A DNA stretch of 64,000 nt from an uncultured Oscillospiraceae bacterium (GCA_947631595.1 CANRLZ010000001.1:1-64000); one strand, 5' to 3'; positions 1 through 8,606 are shown, counted from the first letter of the stretch. Program-made: numbers and translations. Notes: generated by a model not told the origin, from the letters alone.

Positions 1-422
1 GCGGCGGAGAGGCGGGAGACGGTGAGGATGGTGCCCTCGGCGGGCTTCATCACCGCCTTGTAGGCGGCGGCCACGCCAAAGTCCAGGGCGATGGCAAAGT
101 CCCGGCCGTCCACCGTGTCCTTGTCCTTCACGCCCTTGGAGAAGCCCCGGAACAGCAGGGAGAGGATCACCCCCGAGTTGCCCCGGGCGCCACGGAGCAG
201 GGCGCTGGCCACCGCGGAGGCGGCGGCGGGGAGGTTGGGGTAGGTCTTGCCCCGCAGCTCGGCGGCGGCGGCGTTGATGGTCATGGACATATTGGTGCCG
301 GTGTCCCCGTCGGGCACGGGGAAGACGTTGAGTTCATTGATCTGCTGCTTGTTGGCGGAGATGGCCGCGGCGCCGTGAAGAACCATGGAGCGGAAGGCGG
401 CGGCGTCAATGGTGGTGATCAT
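1..422 (-). CDS. DAK2-domain fatty-acid kinase-like protein (FakA/YloV family), N-terminal part, truncated by window start
   Basis: Reverse-strand translation MITTIDAAAFRSMVLHGAAAISANKQQINELNVFPVPDGDTGTNMSMTINAA...LLRGARGNSGVILSLLFRGFSKG; NVFPVPDGDTGTNM and ARGNSGVILS are DAK2/FakA signatures; next to an Asp23-like gene. Confidence 0.9.
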   Translation of the reverse strand, partial: MITTIDAAAFRSMVLHGAAAISANKQQINELNVFPVPDGDTGTNMSMTINAAAAELRGKTYPNLPAAASAVASALLRGARGNSGVILSLLFRGFSKGVKDKDTVDGRDFAIALDFGVAAAYKAVMKPAEGTILTVSRLSA

Positions 423-437
423 TTCCGTCCCCTCCTT

Positions 438-785
438 TTAGTTGGTCATCGAGTCGATGCACACGTCCACATTGCGTACCGCCACGCCGGTGAGGCGGGA
501 AACATTGTAGCTCACCTCGTTCATGATGGAGCGGGAGACCGCCATCAGGTTCACCCCGGCGTCCACGATGATGTGGAGCTGGATGGAGACGGTGCCGTCC
601 TCGTTGCACAGGACCTTGACCCCCTTGGACATGGACTCCCGGCGCAGCAGGTGTACCAGCCCGTCCCGCTTGGAGCGGAAGGCCATGCCCTTGACGCCGA
701 AGCAGTTGGTGGCGGCAGCGCCGGTGAGGTTGGTGAAGACATCGGTGGAGATGCGGATCTCGCCCTTGTCGTTGACGATCTTCAT
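438..785 (-). CDS. Asp23/Gls24 family envelope stress protein
   Basis: Translation from MKIVNDKGEIRISTDVFTNLTGAAATNCFGVKGMAFRSKRDG...VQLHIIVDAGVNLMAVSRSIMNEVSYNVSRLTGVAVRNVDVCIDSM; typical Asp23 pattern and usual position upstream of DAK2. Confidence 0.85.
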   Translation of the reverse strand: MKIVNDKGEIRISTDVFTNLTGAAATNCFGVKGMAFRSKRDGLVHLLRRESMSKGVKVLCNEDGTVSIQLHIIVDAGVNLMAVSRSIMNEVSYNVSRLTGVAVRNVDVCIDSMTN

Positions 786-982
786 AGCAAGCATTCCTTT
801 CTGTGGGCGCTGCGCCGTCCCAGGACCCGGAAGGGGCACGAACAGCTCAGGCGGAATGGATGTGGACATTCTTCCTATCTTCCTATTGTAGTCCATATCG
901 ATGGAAATTACAAGAAAAAAAGCGCCGGGCAAGTATTTTTTTCGAAAATACCGCAAACTAGCGGGTACAAGGGGGCGTTTTC

Positions 983-1444
983 ATGGAGCTGGTGGGGGTT
1001 TGGAGCGGCCGGGCTGCCCTGGCGGAGGCGCTGGAGGCCCGGTTGGGGCGGCAGTATACCTTCTTCTCTGGGGCGCACCCCGGGGAGTTCGCCCTGCGGC
1101 CGCCCGGCCTGCTGGTGATTGCCCCGGACGCCATGGGCCTGGCCGGAGCGGGGGTGATCCGCCCCCGGGTGGCACTGGTGCCCGGGGACAGCGTGGACCT
1201 GGCCGGCCGGGTACGGGCGGCGTCGGCGGTGAGCTACGGCCTGGGGCGGCGAAACACCCTGACCCTGTCCAGCCTGGAGGGGGGCAGCGTGTCCGTGGCG
1301 CTCCAGCGGGAGCTGATGACCCTCTCCGGCGCGGGGGTGGAGCGGCAGGAGTGGGTGCTGCCCTACGATCGGGAGCGGCAGAGCCCGGAGGAATTTTTGT
1401 GCCTGGTGGGCGCGCTGCTCCTGCTGGACCAACAGCTGGGTTAG
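983..1444 (+). CDS. hypothetical protein (153 aa)
   Basis: ORF between divergent asp23-like and convergent dnaC-like genes; high-GC third-position coding character; no recognised family. Confidence 0.6.
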   Translation: MELVGVWSGRAALAEALEARLGRQYTFFSGAHPGEFALRPPGLLVIAPDAMGLAGAGVIRPRVALVPGDSVDLAGRVRAASAVSYGLGRRNTLTLSSLEGGSVSVALQRELMTLSGAGVERQEWVLPYDRERQSPEEFLCLVGALLLLDQQLG

Positions 1445-2451
1445 GGGCGCTGCTGGCGCTCCTCTTTTTGCTGCAAGCGGATATCCCGGCCAAAGAAGGG
1501 CAGCTCCTGGAACTCCCCCTCCAGCCGGGAGGCCACCTGGGGTGTGTAGCGGCCCCGGACGGCGTCCATATCCAGGTTGGAGGAGATGACCATGTGCCGT
1601 CCGGCCAGGAGCCGCTGGTTGAGGAGCTGGTAGAGGGCGGACTGGACGAAGGGGGTGGTCATCTCGCTGCCCAGGTCGTCCAGGACCAGAAGGTCGCAGT
1701 TCTCGTACCGCCGCACGTCCTCCCGGCCGGAGCCATCCCCGTCCCGGTTGAACTTTACATCTTCGTATTGCCGCACCAGGTCGCCGGCGGTGGCGTACAC
1801 CGTCCAATAGCCCTGCCCGGCCACCGCCTTGGCGATGCAGGCGGAGAGGAAGGTCTTGCCCAGGCCGGTGCCGCCGTAGAGGTAGAGGTTTTTGGCGGGG
1901 CAGCGGGGGAAGGTCTCGGCGTAGTCCCGGCAGACCTCTGCCACCGCCTCCATCAGACTCCTGTGGGAGGCGCCCAGAGCGGGGTCTACCCCGGCGTCGT
2001 ACCACCGGAGCTGGAAGCGGTCAAAGTCCAGGCGCTCCAGATTCAGCTGTCGGCCCAGCTCCTTCAGGTTCTCCTCCGCGCACAGCCCGGTGACGCAGGA
2101 GCAGGGCTTGCCGTCGTGCCGCCCGGTGTCTCCGCACAGGGGGCACAGCGGGGCGTCCTCCAGCGTCTGGGGGTCGATCCCGGCGGAGCGGAGCAGCTCC
2201 AGGCGGGTCTGCTGGAGCGCCAGGTTCTCCCGCCGGGCGCTCTCCACCGCCGCGGAGGGGTCGGAGCCGTGTTGCAGCGCGGCGGCCACCGCCTGGGCCA
2301 CGGTGCCCTGGATGGCCCGGTCCAACTGCTCCAGCCGGGGGAGCTTCTGGTAGCACTCCCGTGTGAGCGCCGCGTGCCGGGCGGTCTTCTCCTCCCGGGC
2401 GGCGGCCAGACGGCGGTTGGCCTCCCGCCAGTGTTTGGGGTCAAAGGACAT
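1441..2451 (-). CDS. DnaC/DnaI-like helicase loader ATPase
   Basis: YLYGGTGLGKTFLSACIAKAV (Walker A), LLVLDDLGSEMTTPFVQSALYQLLNQRLLAGRHMVISSNL (Walker B/sensor); zinc-finger-like CPLCGDTGRHDGKPCSC; next to a DnaD-like gene. Confidence 0.88.
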   Translation of the reverse strand: MSFDPKHWREANRRLAAAREEKTARHAALTRECYQKLPRLEQLDRAIQGTVAQAVAAALQHGSDPSAAVESARRENLALQQTRLELLRSAGIDPQTLEDAPLCPLCGDTGRHDGKPCSCVTGLCAEENLKELGRQLNLERLDFDRFQLRWYDAGVDPALGASHRSLMEAVAEVCRDYAETFPRCPAKNLYLYGGTGLGKTFLSACIAKAVAGQGYWTVYATAGDLVRQYEDVKFNRDGDGSGREDVRRYENCDLLVLDDLGSEMTTPFVQSALYQLLNQRLLAGRHMVISSNLDMDAVRGRYTPQVASRLEGEFQELPFFGRDIRLQQKEERQQRP

Positions 2452-2457
2452 GGCGCA

Positions 2458-3411
2458 TCACCTCTTTCCGGGGTCGTCCCCGCCGGTGTGTTGGGCCGCC
2501 CGGCGCAGGGCGGCGATGTTCCGGGCGGTGCGGGCGTCCCGCGCGGCCCGGTTTTGGCCGGAGTCGGCCGGGGCGGCGGGGGAGCCGTCCCCGGCGCGGA
2601 CTTCCTCCAGGGAGTGCAGCCCGCGCTCGTGCCACCGGCGCAGGATGGAGTTCAGGTAGGGCCAGGACATGGACTGCTTTTTCATCAGCGTCTTCTGGTA
2701 GGCAAGGTCGATGGTCTCGTCGGGAAAGCCCCAGTCCACCCAGGCGGCGATGTACTCCCGCTCGCGATCCAGGGGCTGGCGGTCCCGGATGCCCAACAGG
2801 GGCAGCAGCGTCCGCTCCCGCCGGTTCAGGCCCTTTTGCGCCTTGAGGAACGCCTCCGCCGCAGGGAGGGTGTCCACCCCGCGGTCGTGCCAGCGGTAGG
2901 CCTCCTTTTTCACCTGGGACATCCGGGGGCGGCGCCCCGGGCCGCTCTTGCGCTCGGTCTCCTCCACGCACCAGCCGGTGAGGAGGTAGATCACCTCCGC
3001 CGGCAGGCCCAGGTAGTCGTAGATGGAGTAGAGGGTCTTCAGGTCGGCGGGGGAGAGCTTCGCCCCCAGGGAGCGCTCCACCTGGCGCTGGAGGGCGGCA
3101 AAGTCGCCGTCCTGGGTGAGCGCCTGGGTCACGTCCTGGGTGTTGTACTCCGGCGGCCTGTCGTCCCGGAGGGGCCGCCCGGGGGCGGCCGGGGCGGGGG
3201 CGACCAGCCCGGCGTTCTGGAGGGCGGCGTAGGCCGCGTCCAGCCGGCCCTGGCTCCAGTCCAGCGCCTGTCGGGCCTGGGCCAGCTCTCCGCCGTGGCG
3301 GAGCAGCGCCAAATAGAGCAGGCCGGCGTCGCCGCTTCCCAGCGCCAAGAGCTTGTCGGCGGTCTCCGCCGTGAGCGATACCACCCCGCCGGGCAGCGCT
3401 ACCGTGGCCAT
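2458..3411 (-). CDS. DnaD domain replication protein
   Basis: MATVALPGGVVSLTAETADKLLALGSGDAGLLYLALLRHGG...; YIAAWVDWGFPDETIDLAYQKTLMKKQSMSWPYLNSILRRWHERGLHS is the DnaD C-terminal motif. Confidence 0.85.
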   Translation of the reverse strand: MATVALPGGVVSLTAETADKLLALGSGDAGLLYLALLRHGGELAQARQALDWSQGRLDAAYAALQNAGLVAPAPAAPGRPLRDDRPPEYNTQDVTQALTQDGDFAALQRQVERSLGAKLSPADLKTLYSIYDYLGLPAEVIYLLTGWCVEETERKSGPGRRPRMSQVKKEAYRWHDRGVDTLPAAEAFLKAQKGLNRRERTLLPLLGIRDRQPLDREREYIAAWVDWGFPDETIDLAYQKTLMKKQSMSWPYLNSILRRWHERGLHSLEEVRAGDGSPAAPADSGQNRAARDARTARNIAALRRAAQHTGGDDPGKR

Positions 3412-3517
3412 GGAACTCCCTCCTTTCCCCCGATTTTCCCAAACTTCCACAGTTACCACCATTATACATGATTTTCCGCCCCAGGTAAACGGTAAATTTT
3501 TTTGCCCGCCCGCCCGG

Positions 3518-3546
3518 TTGACAAGGGCGAGGCCGGGGGATATAAT
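3518..3546 (+). promoter_or_regulatory. Consensus sigma-A promoter upstream of tatD
   Basis: TTGACA (3518-3523), 17-nt spacer, TATAAT (3541-3546). Confidence 0.85.
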
Positions 3547-3594
3547 CGGCCACAGCGGGAAATTTCCCGGTTTTCACGAGGGGAGGGTCCAGGA

Positions 3595-4365
3595 TTGCGC
3601 CTTTTTGACACCCACGCCCACTATGTTTCCGGCGCCTTCAACGCCGACCGGGACGAAGTCGTGGCCGCCCTGCCGGAGCGGGGGGTGACCCGCACCGTCT
3701 GCCCCGGGGACGACCTGGACGCGTCTGCCCGGGCGGTGGAGCTGGCCGCCAAGTACCCCCACGTCTACGCCGCCGTGGGCGTCCACCCGGAGGAGTGCGA
3801 AGGCTGGGGGGCGGAGATGATGGAGGCGGTGCGCGCCCTGGCCCGAAAGCCCAAGGTGGTGGCCATCGGGGAGATCGGCCTGGACTACCACTGGCCCAAC
3901 AACCCGCCCCGGGAGCTGCAAAAGCGCGCCTTCCACGACCAGCTCGCCCTGGCCGGGGAGCTGGGCCTGCCCGCCATCGTCCACGACCGGGAGGCCCACG
4001 GGGACAGCCTGGCGGTGGTGCGGGAGCACCCCGGCGTCCGGGGGGTGTTCCACTGCTACTCCGGCTCGGCGGAGGACGCCAAGACCCTCCTGCGCCTGGG
4101 GTGGTATCTGTCCTTCACCGGCGTCATCACCTACAAAAATGCCCGGAAGGCCCTGGAGGTGATCCAGGCCGTTCCCCTGGAGCGGATCATGGTGGAGACG
4201 GACTCCCCCTACCTCACCCCGGAGCCGTACCGGGGCCGCCGCAACGACTCGGGGTACGTCCATCTGGTGGCGGAGAAGATCGCCCAGGTGAAGGGCCTCA
4301 CCGTGGAGGAGGTGGCGGAGGCCACCTACCAAAACGCCCTCGCCTTTTTCGCCATTTCGGAGTAA
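3595..4365 (+). CDS. tatD: TatD family metal-dependent hydrolase (DNase)
   Basis: LRLFDTHAHYVSGAFNADRDEV...VGVHPEE...IGEIGLDYHW...FHCYSGSAEDA...ETDSPYLTPEPYRGRRN; TTG start inferred. Confidence 0.93.
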   Translation: MRLFDTHAHYVSGAFNADRDEVVAALPERGVTRTVCPGDDLDASARAVELAAKYPHVYAAVGVHPEECEGWGAEMMEAVRALARKPKVVAIGEIGLDYHWPNNPPRELQKRAFHDQLALAGELGLPAIVHDREAHGDSLAVVREHPGVRGVFHCYSGSAEDAKTLLRLGWYLSFTGVITYKNARKALEVIQAVPLERIMVETDSPYLTPEPYRGRRNDSGYVHLVAEKIAQVKGLTVEEVAEATYQNALAFFAISE

Positions 4366-4419
4366 ACGAAGGTGGGCCTGGACAGAGCCAGACCCACCGG
4401 ATCAAAGGAGCGATGTACC

Positions 4420-5037
4420 ATGATGACCATTTCCTACGAGTACGAAGGGGCGCTCTACGTCAACCTCACCAACCGCTGCGACTGCGCCTGCGTCTTCTGC
4501 CTGCGCCACAACGGCCACAAGGGCAGCATCTACGCCGACGACCTGTGGCTGGATCACGAGCCCACGGTGGAGGAGGCCCTGGACGACCTCCTCGCCCGGG
4601 ATCTCCCCAGCTACCGGGAGCTGGTGTTCTGCGGCTTTGGCGAACCCATCTTCCGCTGGGACGACATCGCCCGGATCGTGGACGCGCTGAAGGCGAAGGT
4701 GCCGGGGCTGCCCCCGGTGCGGATCAACACCAACGGCCACGGCAACCTCATCCACGGCCGGGACATCACCCCGGAGATGGCCGGGCGGATCGACACCCTC
4801 TCCATCTCCCTCAACGGCTCCACCGCGGAGGAGTACTGCGCCGTCACCCAGCCCCGTGACGGGGCGGCGGCCTGGGAGGCCATGCTGGAGTTCACCCGCC
4901 TAGCCGCCCGGCACGTCCCCCATGTGGTGATGACCGTGGTGGACAAGGACAAGACCCCGGCGGATATCGCCGCCGACCGCGCCCTGGCCGAGCGCCTGGG
5001 GGCGACCCTCCGGGTGCGGGCGTACATCCCCGATTAA
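4420..5037 (+). CDS. TatD-associated radical SAM protein
   Basis: MMTISYEYEGALYVNLTNRCDCACVFCLRHNGHKG has CxxxCxxC; GFGEP; directly downstream of tatD, matching the known TatD-linked rSAM arrangement. Confidence 0.88.
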   Translation: MMTISYEYEGALYVNLTNRCDCACVFCLRHNGHKGSIYADDLWLDHEPTVEEALDDLLARDLPSYRELVFCGFGEPIFRWDDIARIVDALKAKVPGLPPVRINTNGHGNLIHGRDITPEMAGRIDTLSISLNGSTAEEYCAVTQPRDGAAAWEAMLEFTRLAARHVPHVVMTVVDKDKTPADIAADRALAERLGATLRVRAYIPD

Positions 5038-5153
5038 GCCGCCTCGTCGATCTCCTTCCGCGCCTCGGCCTCGTTGTCCGCGGAGAACTGAAACGCCCCC
5101 GCCAGATAGACCTCCACGTGCCCGTTCACATACCGAAGTTCATACCCGTTCAT
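5034..5153 (-). CDS. Small ORF, 39 aa
   Basis: MNGYELRYVNGHVEVYLAGAFQFSADNEAEARKEIDEAA with strong SD (GGATAGGAGG) 7 nt upstream of ATG. Confidence 0.6.
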   Translation of the reverse strand: MNGYELRYVNGHVEVYLAGAFQFSADNEAEARKEIDEAA

Positions 5154-5157
5154 AACA

Positions 5158-5211
5158 AAACCTCCTATCCGTCCGTACCGCTTCCTTACGGTACTTTAGG
5201 ATAGGAGGTTT
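5158..5211 (-). promoter_or_regulatory. Stem-loop (13-bp outer stem plus 6-bp inner stem) containing the SD of the 39-aa ORF; may also terminate the permease transcript
   Basis: On - strand: AAACCTCCTATCC TAAA GTACCG TAAGGAAG CGGTAC GGAC GGATAGGAGGTTT, then TGTTATG. Arms 5199-5211/5158-5170 and 5189-5194/5175-5180 are perfectly complementary. Confidence 0.8.
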
Positions 5212-5247
5212 GCTGTCCCATAAAACGGACTATTTAGAATGCAGGGA

Positions 5248-6615
5248 TCAATATTTGCCCAGGTTGCCGGAGTCGCCGCCGCCCTGGAACTCGTAGTCCT
5301 TGCCGGGGAGGATGGCGTTGAGCAGGATGCCGGCGATGGCGGCGATGGCCAGGCCGGTGAGGGTGATGGAGGCGCCGCCCACCTGGAAGGTGAGGCCGCT
5401 GGAGAAGCCCAGGCCGCAGACCAGGACGGTGGCGGCGATGATGAGGTTCCGGGACTTGGTGAAGTCCACCCGGTTCTCCACCAGGTTCCGCACGCCGATG
5501 GCGGAGATCATACCGTAGAGGATGAAGCTCACGCCGCCGATGATGGCGGAGGGGATGGAGCCGATGAAGGCGGCGAACAGGGGGGAGAAGGAGAGGATCA
5601 GGGCGTAGAGGGCGGCCAGGCGGATGACCCTGGGGTCATACACCCGGCTGAGCACCAGCACGCCGGTGTTCTCGCCGTAGGTGGTGTTGGCCGGGCCGCC
5701 GAACAGACCGGCCAGGGAGGTGGCAAGGCCGTCGCCGATGAGGGTGCGGTGCAGGCCGGGGTCGGCCAGGTAGTTCTCGCCCACGGTGGCGGAGATGGCG
5801 GACATATCGCCGATGTGCTCCATCATGGAGGCGATGGCGATGGGGGCCATCACCAGGATGGCGGAGAGGTCGAACTTGGCGATGGAGCCGGTGAAGTCGG
5901 TGAAGAAGGGCTGGAGGCCCAGCACCTGGGAACCCTGCATGCCGGAGAAGTCAATGAGCTGGGGACCGCCGGCCAGGGTGACGATGAGGGCGACTACGTA
6001 GCTGCCCACCACGCCCAGGAGGATGGGGATGATCTTCACCATGCCCTTGCCCCAGATGTTGGCCACGATGATGATGGCCATGGCCACCAGGGCCAGCCAC
6101 CAGCAGGAGGAGGCGTTGTTGATGGCGGAGGGCGCCAGGTTCAGGCCGATGCAGATGATGATGGGGCCGGTGACCACCGGGGGCAGGAAGCGCATGACCT
6201 TGTTCACGCCCACCAGCTTGACCAGCAGCGCCAGAACCAGGTAGAGAAGTCCGGCCACCACGATACCGCCGCAGGTGTACTGGAGCTTTTCCGCCGGCTC
6301 CATGGTGGCGTAGATGCCGTCGCTGAGCTTGCTCATGGTCTCAAACCCGCCCAGGAAGGCGAAGGAGGAACCCAGGAAAGCGGGCACCTTCAGCTTGGAG
6401 CAGACGTGGAACAGCAGCGTGCCGAACCCGGCGAAGAACAGGGTGGTCTGGATGGACAGGGGCAGGCCGTAGCCCTGGACCAGGATGGGCACCAGGATGG
6501 TGGCGCCGAACATGGCGAACATGTGCTGAAGCCCCAGGATCAGCATCTTGGGCACGCCCAGCGCCCGGGCGTCCCGGACAGGCTCGGCGCCCACGTTTTT
6601 GACCTTCTCGCTCAT
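5248..6615 (-). CDS. Uracil/xanthine permease (NCS2 family, UraA/PyrP-like)
   Basis: MSEKVKNVGAEPVRDARALGVPKMLILGLQHMFAMFGATILVPILVQGYGLPLSIQTTLFFAGFGTLLFH...GENTGVLVLSRVYDPRVIRLAAL; LQHMFAMFGATILVP is typical of uracil permeases. Confidence 0.92.
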   Translation of the reverse strand: MSEKVKNVGAEPVRDARALGVPKMLILGLQHMFAMFGATILVPILVQGYGLPLSIQTTLFFAGFGTLLFHVCSKLKVPAFLGSSFAFLGGFETMSKLSDGIYATMEPAEKLQYTCGGIVVAGLLYLVLALLVKLVGVNKVMRFLPPVVTGPIIICIGLNLAPSAINNASSCWWLALVAMAIIIVANIWGKGMVKIIPILLGVVGSYVVALIVTLAGGPQLIDFSGMQGSQVLGLQPFFTDFTGSIAKFDLSAILVMAPIAIASMMEHIGDMSAISATVGENYLADPGLHRTLIGDGLATSLAGLFGGPANTTYGENTGVLVLSRVYDPRVIRLAALYALILSFSPLFAAFIGSIPSAIIGGVSFILYGMISAIGVRNLVENRVDFTKSRNLIIAATVLVCGLGFSSGLTFQVGGASITLTGLAIAAIAGILLNAILPGKDYEFQGGGDSGNLGKY

Positions 6616-6642
6616 TTTACCGTTCTCCTTTCTCATTTGAGC

Positions 6643-6667
6643 AAAAAAATACCGGCTCTAAGCCGGT
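6643..6667 (-). terminator. Leader terminator (attenuator) upstream of uracil permease
   Basis: On - strand ACCGGCT-TAG-AGCCGGT followed by ATTTTTTT; 7-bp GC-rich stem, TAG loop. Confidence 0.85.
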
Positions 6668-6747
6668 GACAGAGAAAAGGAAAGGAAACGGGAAAAGACG
6701 ACCATGCCCGGCCGCGACAGCGTGACGTTCTCGCTCTTGGTAAACAT
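6658..6747 (-). CDS. Putative 29-aa leader peptide of the uracil permease gene
   Basis: MFTKSENVTLSRPGMVVFSRFLSFSLSPA; SD GGGAGGGG upstream; TAG stop falls in the loop of the leader terminator. Confidence 0.7.
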   Translation of the reverse strand: MFTKSENVTLSRPGMVVFSRFLSFSLSPA

Positions 6748-6778
6748 GGCGCTCCCCTCCCTTCACTCACTTCCAGGT

Positions 6779-6807
6779 ATTCTACCACACTCCCCGGAAA
6801 AAGGCAA
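6779..6807 (-). promoter_or_regulatory. Sigma-A promoter of leader peptide/uracil permease
   Basis: On - strand TTGCCT (6807-6802), 17-nt spacer, TAGAAT (6784-6779). Confidence 0.75.
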
Positions 6808-6841
6808 TACCGAAAAAACCCACAAATCCCCCGCCACGCAC

Positions 6842-7012
6842 TCACTCCCCCTTGTCCATATGGCTCAGAGCGAACAGGATGCACTGGTTGATGAGTTCGT
6901 TGCGGCTGATGTCGAACTCCGCCGCCCGGCGGTCCACCTCCGCCAGAAGATCCAGGGGGAGGCGCATGGAGATGACTTCCTTTTCCGGCTTTTTGGGCAA
7001 AAATTTTTCCAT
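6842..7012 (-). CDS. Ribbon-helix-helix (CopG/Arc-like) regulator, 56 aa
   Basis: MEKFLPKKPEKEVISMRLPLDLLAEVDRRAAEFDISRNELINQCILFALSHMDKGE; beta-strand ISMRLP followed by two helices with SRNELI. Confidence 0.75.
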   Translation of the reverse strand: MEKFLPKKPEKEVISMRLPLDLLAEVDRRAAEFDISRNELINQCILFALSHMDKGE

Positions 7013-7036
7013 GGCAGATCCCTCCTCTTGACAAAT

Positions 7037-7088
7037 TATATTCGATATGCTACCATCACAACATATTCTAATTATGATATCGAATATA
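7037..7088. promoter_or_regulatory. 12-bp perfect inverted repeats (operator-like) in divergent promoter region
   Basis: TATATTCGATAT (7037-7048) and its exact reverse complement ATATCGAATATA (7077-7088), centres 40 bp apart. Confidence 0.75.
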
Positions 7089-7116
7089 GAATACATACGC
7101 AAAAGGAGGCACCACC

Positions 7117-8604
7117 ATGAAAAAACGTCTGTTGTCCCTGGCCTTGGCCCTCTGCTTGTCTCTGGGCCTGGCCGCCCCCGCCCTGGCGCTGAGCTACGGG
7201 GAGGAGTACGCCGGTTACACCGCCGACGTCGCCCAGCTCTACCGGGATGTGCCCAGTGACCACTGGGCCGCCCAGTCCATCGCCACCTGCTCCCAGCGCA
7301 CCTGGTTCAACGGCTACCCCGACGGCACCTTCCGCCCCACCAGCCTCATCACCCGGGAGGAGGCCGCCAAGGTCTTCGCCGTGGCCATGGGTCTGGAGCT
7401 GGAGGAAAACCCGAAGGCGTCCTTCACCGACACCGCCGACAACTGGGCCAAGGCCTACATCGAGGCCGCCAAGTCCCTCTTCCCCAACGTGACCAACCTC
7501 CAGGGCACGGCCAGTTTTCGCCCCACCCAGACCATCACCCGGGAGGAGACCATCTACGCCCTGGTGGTCGCCTGGGGCTACGGCTCCAAGGCCACCAACG
7601 CCGACCTGTCGGTGCTGAATATGTTCTCTGACACTAACAGCATCTCCGTGGGCGTGAAGCCCTATATGGCGGTGGCGGTGTCCGAGGGGCTGGTGGCCGG
7701 TCTGCCCGACGGCACCATCGCCGCCCAGAAGGGCCTCACCCGGGCGGAGTTCGCCACCCTGCTGGCCCGGGCGCTGAGCCACGGCTACGGCCCCGACGTC
7801 ACCCAGACCCCCGCCGCCGCCACGCCCAAGCCCACCGCCGCGCCGCAGCCCACGGCCGCCCCCACGCCTAAGCCCACGCCGACGCCCGCTCCCACGCCCA
7901 CCCCCAAGCCTACTCCCACTCCTGCGCCCACTCCCACGCCTACGCCCAAGCCCACGCCTACGCCTGCGCCGACGCCCAAGCCTACTCCCACGCCCACCCC
8001 GGAACCCGAGCAGGAGGAGGACGCCGCCCCGGAGCAGTGGATCGACCCCGACCGCACGGCGGTGAACGCCGGAAAATGCGGAGAGGATCTATACTGGATC
8101 CTCTATGAGGACGGAGAATTGGAAATCACTGGGACTGGGGAGATGGATCACTACGGCGGCTGGAGCTGGTATGACGGAAACCGGCCATGGGAGAAATACC
8201 TGGATCAGATCACGACCGTCACGATCGCGGAAGGGGTAAAGGCGGTAGGCTGTTATGCGTTTGACAGTTGCAAAAATCTGAAACAAGTCACGATCCCCAG
8301 CAGCATGAGGCGCATCGACGGCTCTGCGTTTTCTGGAACGGCGCTGGAGAGCGTCACCATCCCAGAGGGTGTGGAGGAAATTGGATGGCGTGCGTTCAAT
8401 GAGTGCAAGAAGCTGACGTCGGTGCATCTTCCCAGCACGCTTGAGGTGGTCGAGGACTTTGTGTTTGACGGTTGCAAACGTCTGACGAATGTCTACTATG
8501 CTGATGGACCCTTCCAATGGGCAGATGTGGAAATTTACGACAATGGGAACGGAAATGACCTGTTGCGAAACGCGGACATTCAATTTTATTCGGCAGAGAA
8601 ATAA
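7117..8604 (+). CDS. Secreted SLH-domain protein with Pro/Thr linker and BspA-like leucine-rich repeat C-terminus
   Basis: Signal peptide [27 protein letters not shown] motifs [15 protein letters not shown]...[17 protein letters not shown]; (T)[11 protein letters not shown] linker; [52 protein letters not shown]. Confidence 0.92.
   Translation: MKKRLLSLALALCLSLGLAAPALALSYGEEYAGYTADVAQLYRDVPSDHWAAQSIATCSQRTWFNGYPDGTFRPTSLITREEAAKVFAVAMGLELEENPKASFTDTADNWAKAYIEAAKSLFPNVTNLQGTASFRPTQTITREETIYALVVAWGYGSKATNADLSVLNMFSDTNSISVGVKPYMAVAVSEGLVAGLPDGTIAAQKGLTRAEFATLLARALSHGYGPDVTQTPAAATPKPTAAPQPTAAPTPKPTPTPAPTPTPKPTPTPAPTPTPTPKPTPTPAPTPKPTPTPTPEPEQEEDAAPEQWIDPDRTAVNAGKCGEDLYWILYEDGELEITGTGEMDHYGGWSWYDGNRPWEKYLDQITTVTIAEGVKAVGCYAFDSCKNLKQVTIPSSMRRIDGSAFSGTALESVTIPEGVEEIGWRAFNECKKLTSVHLPSTLEVVEDFVFDGCKRLTNVYYADGPFQWADVEIYDNGNGNDLLRNADIQFYSAEK
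7858..8004 (+). repeat. Low-complexity [10 protein letters not shown]-coding repeat
   Basis: Reiterated cccacgcc(t/c)aagcccac / gcgcccactcccacgcc units encoding [23 protein letters not shown]. Confidence 0.9.
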
Positions 8605-8606
8605 TC

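Noticed and set aside
901-3471. 856-aa + strand ORF across dnaC/dnaD-like genes
   Set aside because: Antisense to two clear protein families; composition (GGG, PPG, HRLG runs) typical of stop-poor high-GC shadow frames.
7858-8004. Possible CRISPR/VNTR array
   Set aside because: Short degenerate PT-coding repeat inside a single ORF; kept only as a linker repeat.
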